From Aplidium turbinatum (taxonomy: Eukaryota; Chordata; Ascidiacea; Aplousobranchia; Polyclinidae), in contig OU964919.1 of the NCBI GenBank assembly GCA_918807975.1, positions 10,682,001-10,746,000 of the forward strand: a DNA stretch of 64,000 bases. The letters are read 5' to 3'. The notes beneath the pieces were generated by a model. It saw nothing but the letters and a program-made list of their open reading frames with translations, was not told where the DNA came from and did not search any database. Below are positions 55,401 through 64,000 of the stretch, in pieces. Position numbers and translations under genes: made by a program. Position 1 is the stretch's first letter; every line of letters begins with the position of its first letter.

Positions 55401-58400
55401 TCAAGCGGCGGGTTCGATCTCGGGGTGTGCGCTTGAGCTACGCATTCTAAGGACTGCTCTCTTCAGCGGCACCTAATGGAAGGAATAATTCCCCGGTAAC
55501 AACTTTTCAACAATCGGAAACTTCACTCAATCTAGGTAACCAGTCCTGCGTGAAAAGCCTCTACAAGTATGCGAAACTACCAGGAATAACCAATCAAGGC
55601 TTTGTCAGTCCGAGGATAAAGATTCAAAACCCAACCAACACCACATTTGCAGACCAGTTGAGGTATTTAAAGTCAACTGACACAATGTAGGCTACATACT
55701 GGAACGAAAGCAGTCTATTTTGGTCGAAGTCAGTTGAGCCTTCCGGGTTACCGGGTAGTTTTGGATAAGTACATCAATTAAGGCGAGTTTTCGAGTAATA
55801 CTTAAACTTGTGAAGTCTGGTATCAGTGTTACACCACTTTGCACCATGTACCATGACTGGAGTATAAGGCTGCCGCTTAATTTAGAGTCATATCATTGCC
55901 TTCAGAAATGACACTATGGATCGGATTTCTTAAACAGTTGATTACTTACTAATTAAGTAAATCTTCTGATATGCAACTTATCTCGCAAACTATAATTCGT
56001 ATGCACCAATCTTAATCCCCTGATTAGTATTGCCAATTACTGATCCACCAATGAACTTTGTGTAAACTTGTTTTCTATTATGAAATCAGACGGTTAGTTG
56101 GTTGTTGGTTCATCCAATCTTAATGTATTTTTCCCACATTAAAATAAATGGGGACTTTCACATGCTGGCTAGATATCAAACAAAACTGACAAGTGCCATT
56201 GTCCTTTCTTTAACCTTGTGTCGGTTACATGGCCAAGTGTTGGGAGGATTTGATGAATGCTCAAAACGACTTTGCTCTGACGTTTACAAAGAGCACACGT
56301 CTGTTTCAGCGAGACACTAATGACGTGCTTGAAGGACGAAAATCAACTCGAACAATTACCTCCAAACTTTTACCGTCAAGCAATACCTCGCACTCGACAT
56401 GAAAAAGATTGAATATTGTCAGTTTTTGTCACATCTTCGACGAAGATTTTACCAACCATTGTTATACACCTGACCGTGTTCAAATTGAGCACTTTCAATT
56501 AATAGTAATAAAACATTTGTTTCACATTCGCGTTTCATTTTCAGTTTTTTATAATTTTAATAATGTGCCCAAATCTCACCAGGCAAGATATTGAGGTCCA
56601 ATCATATCAACAAGTTACGAAAATTAATTGCAAAAGGTCTTTAAAACTCAATACAACATGCAATGCAAACGCGTTAAAAGGTAAAGTTTACAGTGATTTG
56701 CTTTCGATTTTAGCTGCACCTAAGCTATGGTCTGTTATAATCACTGCCAGAACGTTTTGACAGAAAAGATAGATATTTAGCAGTTCGTGGAAGATGAAAA
56801 GAGTTTGCTTCTGTCTTTCAATTTTTGTCGCACTAAAAGTAAATCATATATATCACGATACACAGAAATTGCCATCATTTGCTTTTAAACCAGACTCAAC
56901 CAATTAGCAAAGCTTAAGAAATGGTGGCCAGGCTGCGCACTTTTAAATCACTTGCGCGTGTTTGCATTGTCAGTTTCGATTAGTCATATTATTGACGTAA
57001 CAGGGCATGATTTCATTTTTTGCGTCTAATTATTAGGTTTCCATCAGTGACATGCATGCCAATTCGAGGTCTACCTGTTTTTCATTGTAGCTCGATTATT
57101 ATCATAATAACTGCAGCAAAATGAATTCTAGAGTTCAATTGTCGACATTTTTGTTGTACGCGAGGTAAGAAGGATACAGTTTGAGCTTATGGTTAGATGA
57201 TATCTCTGCAATAAGGAAAAGATTCTGGTGGAAGAACTCCAATGCAGGCAGTTTAGCTTTGATGAATGGTGCTGTTAAAACAAAAGGCTCCCGAATGGAA
57301 AAGAAACTAAAAAAAGTTCGAGAATTCTTCAAACAATAAAGGCGATCGCTGCAGTGCATCAGTTCTAAACTCAGCTGTTACCATTACTAACTTGATTTAC
57401 AGTAAACTAGTTCATTCAAATCACATCTAGATCAAGCCAATGACCTGGTAAAGTGGTTATTCTCATAGAAAAAGGGAAAATGATACGGAAAATAGATTTG
57501 AAAAAACTATCCGATTAAGCGAATGTTTCAATCAAAAACGACGAGTTATATTAAAAATATGTTAAAATTAAAGCAAAGGCTGCTTTAACTATTTATAGGA
57601 GAATTTTGACAGTTAATTTAAATTCACGCTTGATAGCTATAGTTTGTTTCTTGACTTTTTTAAACTTTAGTAAATACTACTGTAAACATTTTTTACTTTT
57701 TTTTCATGACGATGCAAAATTGTTAGAATAAATTGAACCGTATGAACGAAATGATGTATCATCGAAAGTAGGTTATAGGAAAGAGTGACATAGGGTCTTC
57801 CACCCTAATTATTGTTCTCCGGTTTGGGGACGTGGAATAATGTATTGTACACAACATGAAATCCGGTTCACAAAGTCAGCAGTTTAGCGTTAAGCTGCTT
57901 GTATTACTAACGCGCATGGTTTGCAAAGTTAGCCTACCATTAATGTTGAAAGTTGCTGAAAAGTAGGCTGAAGATCCATTCCCAGACAGCAAATCAGTCG
58001 CTTTTTACAATGATCAAACGTCTGCAGAGGTGGAATCAATGTAAAAAGCGACTAATTGGCTGTGTGGGTTTATTCATCTTCTTCAGTTATATTTTAAAAG
58101 TTGGCAAAACTTACTTCGACAAAGACTACTGTTATTGTCGACCTTATTTAGTAACAGTAACACTGGGTTTTAGAAAAGTACGAAAACAAGATCAGAACCC
58201 ATTGTATTGAAGTTGCCAATCAAAGCAGCGCAGCATTGTCTCTGGGTTGCTATGCTCTCAGCAACTATCCTACCACATCATATTCAAGTTGATTAATTAG
58301 TACATTGCGTAGGCTGCGTACAATAAGGCAACGGAAGTTCAAAATGAGAAATAGCTTGAGTTTTCACTTTTACTCGCTTGCAGTTGAATGGTGGCGCTGG

Positions 58401-61400
58401 CTTTTTGCAATCATTGAGTTTCATTGCTTTAAGTGCTTGGTGTGACGACGAAAAGTAGAGACATCTGGAGAAAATCTATTGTTAGAAAGCATTGTAAAAC
58501 GTGCCAGTTTCTGGAGAATGTGACGTAGTGGATAGCTGGAATCAACAGTGTATGTTCATTAAAGTTTTTGCTTTAATTATTTTAACTAAGAAAGTCAAAC
58601 TACAAAATAGACAAAAATACTTTACAATATCAGTAAGCCTATTTTAAGCTGTAGTGACAGGTCTGTTTCTGGTTTATGTTGAAACTAAAGCACAAATCTC
58701 TCAATAAACAAGTGTCATGGTATTTTTTAGACGGAGTAGTCGCTTCAGCAAAGCAAAATTTGACAGCATTCGTTAGGATAGAAATTTTCTGCAAGGAAAA
58801 GATTTCAGTGACCTTTCTGATTATACCTTTTCTTCACCGATCATGGCCTGCATAAAGACTTTCTGTATTTTTATTCGGGTAGTAGATTATGTTTGGAGTT
58901 GGGTAAAAAATCGCTTAGTTGTTAGCACAAGTTGAAAGCTCGGTGGTATCTCTGTTTTTTTTTTAATTTTTTTTATGTGTGATAGCTGTGGCCAGTAGTT
59001 TTATATTGTATCACTATACTACCTCAGAGACTGCAGCCTAATAAGTTCATTCAAAGCTGTGATGCAATCCTTTTTCACACAGCGTGGCGGAAATGCAAGG
59101 GAAGTTGTTGAAATGCACCTGGATTCCATCCTGCGAAACAAGCATGGTAGCCTACAGCAACAGACAGTACAGTCGATTGTAAAGCTTATGTAACCAAGAA
59201 TTGTACGACTCTATTATAAAGTGACAGCTGAAATTTTGTTGGAAGTTATTGTAGTTGAAAGGATGCGTCTGATTGATATAAAACGTAAATAGTGTTTTTA
59301 GATAAGGACAACAATACGCAAAAAAGAGATTGGGTTGCACAACATTTATGCTAAAAGCTTATATTTTACAATCTTTACTCCAGGTTTATTGCTTGCCGTT
59401 GTGTACATTAGTGGTAAAAACTACCTGTAATAAAACTTTGTATCATGATGGCAACCGAAGTTCAAATAGAGGTCCTAATAGACCATCGTGGATTCTTTGT
59501 GTCAGAGTACACCCACCCAGGTAAACATATTAAAAAACCTTACAGGATGTCTACAAAATAGTGATCTATGCGTGGAAAGTAACATCTGCCTTTTTTGTTT
59601 TAATTCTGCAGACATTAACCCAACGCAAAAAGGACAGCTGGATAAATTAACAATATCTTGCTATTGTACAACGTCGTGTTGCTATAGTTAATTTCTTTGA
59701 TTTTATTTAGTTACGCTGCGTCAACGGAAATGCAAATTCAATTTTATCTTTGTAAACAAAAAGATTATTATATCAGGATAACAAGCAATGTAGGTGTAAG
59801 CTCTCAATGTGGTGAAACATGAAGTTGGAATTTTCTAAAGATTCAGCAAAAGATTAAAACGTCCATGTCGATTTCAGTAACTGCTCTTGTTGCAGAAAAG
59901 AAAAGCATAAAAAACTACAAATTCATCCAAAAAAGGCTGGCTTTCTCAGTTTGAGAATAGATATTTTCACGCTCAGCCAACTCATAGTAAACGAAATGCA
60001 GGTACTGCGTCCATCCAACAGATTCATGATTCGAGCGGTTGAGCTTACCACTATGATTATAAAATAGGTGATGGGGAAAGCCTTTATTAGGGTTGATAAA
60101 ACAGTTGGCCATTTAAAACGTTTCACTATTTCAACTTAAATTTGAAAAAAGCAATGCAGTGACTGAAGGTTTAAGTCTTTTTGTATTTTGCCCATTTATT
60201 ATGTTTTAATTATTGCTAAATTTTTACACAAGAGTTAAATTTCATGTTAATTGACTTTGTTGCGCTTTGTTAAAGCAGCTTGATGTAGCCTATGCTTAGA
60301 CTGGTGTATTTTTGTAAGCGTATTTTGTACCTCGTCTATAAAACTTGTGAAAGCATTGATTCTTTGTGTATAGCCACAATTCACGCGCATTTTAATCTGT
60401 CAAGGAACGTTGAAAAGTGCTTCATACAAGATATTTATGTATTCCTTTAAATAGCCTGGTGTTTGCATATTAAAATTTTGATTTATACCAACACGTCTTT
60501 AAGTTAAGTACCTAGGACCTAGGTAAACTATGCACGCCGGCTATGTGGCAGACAGACGTTGTTAATACGTGTTTAATGATTCGACTTGTCTACCTCCTGT
60601 GCAAGCCTAACAACCCAGGCAAGAAAATCCGTCATTTTTACATTGATTCAACGTCTGCAGACGTTGAATCAATGTAAAATGACAGATTTTGCTGTCTGGG
60701 ATCACTGCACAACAGACTTTCCTGTTTCAAACAATCCGTGTATTTGTATTTGTTGCTGTACGGAAGACAGCTGCATTTTAAATACTGTAGTTGTTTGAAC
60801 AGAGCCCATATAGGCCTACAACAAAATGTACAATGTACATAGCAATACGCAGTCATGGGTTTTATTGATATCCTGATTTCAAGAATTTTGAATTTGGCAA
60901 TATAATGAAGGACCGTAATTTAGTGGTTTATAAAATGCTTTTTATGATTAGGCTACTCTTTTATAAACTGCCAATAATTTTTTCAAATCTATGTGATTTT
61001 TGTAATAAAATGTGATATATCGGAATCAAGGGCTTTATTAAACGTATTCCAATCTGTTACTGTTGTCCCAATTCGAGTTAATGTACTTTTTCCATGAAAT
61101 AGCTGCCGCTTTCATGCAGTTTATCAGAGTATTTAGTGTTTCATTTCCTTTTCTTTTTTTCTGCAAGTAAATTATCTAGGCTGGAGTGTTCAAAACAAAT
61201 ACACGGCCACAAAAATTTCGTGAAAATTTGTTTTGAAATTTTTTTGAATATTGCTTTAGTAAACGCATAACTTCATTTTGAACTGCGTTTTTCTTTTTAT
61301 TTTGTTCAAGTGTTGTCCCGAACAGCTCTGTATCGCTTAAACTCCAGCCGGGAGGATAAAAATTACATGTTTGACGGCACTTGTGGCATCAATTTAACTT

Positions 61401-62807
61401 TAAAACAATGTGTTTTGTTTGGTTGAGTTTTCTAATTCTAGATGACAATAAAGGTTAAAAGTTAAGTGCTTGGGTAAGTTTTGGTCAACTGCCTAAAAGT
61501 TTGCAATGCAACATGGCCAGCCCACGTGATGTTTGTTTTTGGTTATGTGCTTTTAGTAGCTAAGGTGCTATGCGACTTTTATTGAAAACTCAACTCGAGC
61601 AAAAACACGAAAGTTATCATGGTTGAACAGCTTACTTTGCAAGTGCAGTTGCAGTGTAGTGGTAAAACTGCAAAAAAATCATACAGCCTTTAGTCAACTT
61701 CGTCACTAAAACACACTAATAAAACACCAAAGAGCACTAAAAAATACCATTGGTACTTTTTACCTCGGTCAAAACATTGTGTGAGGTGATTGTTTGAAAA
61801 GTACTAAATACGTGTAATCAAAAAATTAAGAGCCCGAAATTTAAATGTTAAACTCATGTTCAGCAAACGTTTGGAAAACTATGCTGTCTTCATTTTCAGC
61901 AGTAGCATATATTTGTCTAAACGTTTGCTAAACATGAGCCCAATATCTACATTTTGGGCTTTATTTGTATTAGGCCTACTAAGTACATCTAATGAAAAAA
62001 TAAAGAAACCAAAATGTACATATTAACCTAATTATGTTCAGCAAACGTTTCGAAAACTAAACTATTTTTATCTTCAGCGCTTTTGATTAGATTGACCAGG
62101 CGGTGTAACAATTTTGCTACTACGTACGATCTACATGTTTTCTGTAGTAGGCCTACTAAGGAGTAAAACAATTTACTTCTTAAAACGATTGCCACGTTAT
62201 ACGTTTAGTTTAGGCTATACTTTTGGCCATGTTTGTAGACCTACTTTTGGTTCAGAATATCCACATTTTTTCTAGTTCACGTCAAAGCTGCTGTGGCTGC
62301 TATGGAAGCAAAAATCGAGCCACTGAAAGGGACGGATGTGGTTAAACCAAGCCCCAAACCAACATGCACGAAGCCCAAGGCACCACCCAAACCTCTTTTC
62401 CGGCCCAAAGGCCCAGTAGACTCCTTAAGCATGGAAACAAAAGCCAGACACAGACGATCAATGTCAGACCCAAATATCCACAAAATGTTCCGGCAAATAA
62501 AGCAATTGTGGGATCAAAAAGTTGAATCAGGTAAGAACTTTTAATTCGATTTTTTCACATCTTTTTCATGTATAGTTTTGAAATTTATTTATAAATACAT
62601 CAAAACAGAAAAGACGATTTATTGCTCTGAAAGTTATAAAAATATTTTTTCAACCTACGATATCCTTTCTGTTTTAAAATCATTGCATTGTTTACTGATC
62701 TTTCAATTCTGAGCCCTCCTTTTTACACTTTTTACCCCCCAGATCACTCAATTGTCGATGACGTCGCAAATAAAATTGCTGAAAATTTTGTGCAAAAAAA
62801 TAGATGA
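51955..62807 (+). CDS. Unrecognised basic, proline-rich protein (about 261 aa)
   Basis: Three exons fit by splice site and phase: 51955-52420 (from an acceptor at 51900; ATG 51955), 62276-62530 and 62743-62807 (stop TGA 62805). The sum is 262 codons including the stop. The N-terminal exon begins MVRRRKTLSSVQERIAFFQ and repeats a related motif, LRRKTISSGSG, which looks like a basophilic kinase site (inference). It continues YVPSYVRTLASSRISEPRTM and SLANLRQKYQASAIPE. Exon 2 has KPSPKPTCTKPKAPPKPLF, possible SH3-binding prolines, then RHRRSMSDPNIHKMFRQIKQ and LWDQKVES. No catalytic domain, signal peptide or membrane segment is seen. It might be an adaptor or the N-terminal part of a larger scaffold such as a Rho-GEF. 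Confidence 0.65.
53205..53640 (+). repeat. Degenerate tandem repeat, 156-bp unit, about 3 copies
   Basis: The marker TTCAATTAGTCAAA recurs at about 53218, 53373 and 53530, a period of 155-157 bp. Each unit contains TTTCATTAAGATT-like and TTTTTGAT-like blocks and a downstream ACCRCACCCC block. The repeated unit may extend to 53790. Confidence 0.75.
54640..54666. mobile_element. P2 foldback MITE fragment
   Basis: TCCCAAAGGGTGAAACAGGC matches the terminal part of the copy at 4682-4772. Confidence 0.5.
54986..55060 (+). repeat. 19-bp minisatellite, four units
   Basis: ATGTCTATGTATCACAATC repeated four times with no change (the last unit loses its final base). Confidence 0.95.
55127..55178. mobile_element. 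P1 MITE, left half
   Basis: GCAGTCAGCAAATCAGTCTT, then ACATTGATTCAACGTCTGCA; the right half is lost. It lies 25 bp from a complete copy. Confidence 0.65.
55202..55289. mobile_element. P1 MITE
   Basis: CCCAGACAGCAAAATCCGCC ... ACATCTGCAGACGTTAAATC ... GGATTTTGCTGTTTGGG; complete, with several mismatches between halves. Confidence 0.85.
55342..55640 (+). repeat. tRNA-derived SINE, copy E
   Basis: A box AACTCAGTTGGTTAGCGCGT, B box GGTTCGATCTCGGGG, body CAACAATCGGAAACTTCACT, and tail CCGAGGATAAAGATTCAAAA. It is a full-length copy of the family seen at 20.2, 27.8, 29.6 and 31.5 kb. Confidence 0.87.
57981..58068. mobile_element. P1 MITE
   Basis: CCCAGACAGCAAATCAGTCG ... AACGTCTGCAGAGGTGGAAT ... 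GCGACTAATTGGCTGTGTGG; complete, moderately diverged. Confidence 0.8.
60614..60700. mobile_element. P1 MITE, well-preserved palindrome
   Basis: CCCAGGCAAGAAAATCCGTC ... TTCAACGTCTGCAGACGTTG ... TGACAGATTTTGCTGTCTGG; halves pair with only a few mismatches. Confidence 0.9.
61855..62100. repeat. Local repeats of a GTTCAGCAAACGTTT word
   Basis: ATGTTCAGCAAACGTTTGGA and ATGTTCAGCAAACGTTTCGA occur 180 bp apart, with an inverted AAACGTTTGCTAAACATGAG between them. Possibly a decayed foldback element in the intron just before exon 62276. Confidence 0.5.
62276..62530 (+). CDS. Unknown gene, coding exon 2
   Basis: Acceptor ATTTTTTCTAG and donor GTAAGA. It enters after phase 1 (G plus TT gives Val) and reads HVKAAVAAMEAKIEPLKG on to WDQKVES. 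It is distinctly richer in G and C than the flanking intron. Confidence 0.75.
62743..62807 (+). CDS. Unknown gene, probable last coding exon
   Basis: A pyrimidine-rich acceptor (TTTTTACCCCCCAG) is followed by a phase-compatible DHSIVDDVANKIAENFVQKN with Arg and two stop codons. It is short, so chance is possible; the gene could instead continue beyond the window. Confidence 0.5.
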
Positions 62808-64000
62808 TGAAGTCTTGGATAAGAAATCTTGAAATTAAACAACAAAAAATTGTTGACTAGCTTCAGTACCGGGACTAGCTTAGACTCTATTTGTGGGTAA
62901 CAACGCCGCATTCATTTTCAAGATAGTATAATTTTCTGATCTTGATTGTTTGGCTAGAGAACTTGTTGTTAAATAAGATACTTAGCCAATTTGTCATTGT
63001 ACATTTGCTAAACGCCATAAAAAGTGTTGTTTTTCAGCTATTACATCACAGTCAAGTAGCAGTTTATTTTTAAAACTTTCAAATCAAATTTAAACAAAAA
63101 ATAGAGCGGAATAAAGCCGATCAATCATCTTGAAGCAAAACCTGATTAACACGGACATGCTGTCATTTTAACTGTGTCTTATAAATACCCACATGAGTCA
63201 TAAAGAAGATAGCAAAACTCCAGTTTTTAACCGAAATTATGCTTTCTGTCTCTAGACAACAAATCAATCCTTTATTACATTGCTTCAACTTCTGAAAAAC
63301 GTTGAATCAATGTAAATAAGGGATAATTTTCTGGGTGAAACTTTGCTTGGGTTGAGGAGAGATGTGTTGACAAAGAGGTAAACATAAATTCTCCAAATGA
63401 GTTTATTGTTTTGATAACAATGGCTTAGTGAGCGTCGTGGCAAAACTTTACTTTTCTTCAAATACTACACCTGTACTAGGCCTACCCTCTCGTGCCTTTT
63501 TGTCTTCATAGAAAATGTTTTTTAACTGTTTTTACAATTTTCGTCATGATAAGATAAAATTACTAACAGACTTTAATTTTTTTCTTTGTTAAGTTTTTTC
63601 GATTTTTCAATTTTTTTTTGCAAATTTGCTTTTGTAGATTGTAGGTCGGCAACTACGATTTGAATCAATGTCAATTTAGCTTGCTAAATTGTTTTTTTGT
63701 TTTGTTTTTTGCGTGGAGTCTGCAAGAAGCAAAAACATTTTGAAATTTTTAAATAATAATTTTTTTTTCGTTTGGATGCACGAATCTTCGCTTTCCTATT
63801 ATTTTCAAACAAAATCGATTTTCAAAGAAAATGAAGGGGTGTACCAGCAAACATCAAAATCAAATCGATTTTGTTGCAAATTTAAAAGAAAACTTCTTGC
63901 GAATTACGGTATTTTGTCTTGCGGAGAGATTTTGTGTTTTTTGGAGAAATACTTCGAATAGTTTGTTTCGATATAAAGTTTGATTTTGTTTCGTTGTTAA
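62808..64000. other. Downstream flank of unknown gene
   Basis: AT-rich. Contains one diverged P1 MITE (63252-63336). A 90-codon open frame at 63689-63961 has the composition of AT-rich noncoding DNA and no recognised similarity. Confidence 0.5.
63252..63336. mobile_element. P1 MITE, diverged
   Basis: AGACAACAAATCAATCCTTT, TTGCTTCAACTTCTGAAAAA and CGTTGAATCAATGTAAATAA, ending TTTTCTGGG. Confidence 0.65.

Larger units (their letters stand above)
52421..62275. other. 9.9 kb intron of unknown gene
   Basis: Contains a 156-bp tandem repeat, a P2 fragment, a 19-bp minisatellite, four P1 MITEs and a SINE. No exon-like conserved stretch or RNA gene was recognised in the rest. Confidence 0.6.

Noticed and set aside
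59330-59691. Two overlapping open frames with Cys-rich peptides
   Set aside because: No similarity, no splice sites in phase, and the composition matches AT-rich noncoding DNA; part of it resembles a decayed P1 MITE.

Overview
The window is animal nuclear DNA: AT-rich, with genes split into short GT-AG exons and dense in small transposable elements. The protein matches are to chordate-type genes. Compact introns, a single divergent FoxP-type gene and abundant short MITEs suggest an invertebrate deuterostome, most likely a tunicate (ascidian). That placement is inference.

Three host genes can be assembled by hand from splice sites, reading-frame phase and family similarity. (1) Bases 1-10904, plus strand: the 3' part of polybromo-1 (PBRM1/BAF180), with two BAH domains, a Pro/Gln-rich linker, an HMG box and the conserved C-terminal tail. 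The bromodomains would lie upstream of the window. (2) Bases 32050-12474, minus strand: a nearly complete FoxP transcription factor gene, with Gln-rich N-terminal exons, C2H2 zinc finger, leucine zipper, a fork head domain spread over three exons and short C-terminal exons. PBRM1 and FoxP converge tail to tail, with 1.6 kb between stop codons. (3) Bases 51955-62807, plus strand: a small unrecognised gene for a basic, proline-rich protein of about 261 residues in three coding exons separated by a 9.9 kb intron.

The rest is introns and a 20 kb intergenic stretch (32-52 kb) with no gene I can support. It is rich in mobile-element remains. The clearest is a four-level nest at 13.0-15.9 kb inside a FoxP intron: an outer hAT element with an 8-bp target duplication contains a LINE 3' end, which contains an inner hAT with its own 8-bp duplication, which contains a pogo/Tigger-like MITE. 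Other elements include an 85-90 bp palindromic MITE family with at least 13 copies, a tRNA-derived SINE family (5 copies), several hAT-type elements with exact 8-bp duplications, large foldback elements, a TTAA-flanked MITE, a 19-bp minisatellite and a 156-bp tandem repeat.

PBRM1 (chromatin remodelling) and FoxP (DNA-binding repressor) both act in the nucleus, but nothing here shows that they are co-regulated. I did not find a clearly new biological system. The best leads are the unknown gene, a coding-like repeat family, a candidate PBRM1 cassette exon, the palindromic MITE family and an over-represented TAGGCTAC-type word.
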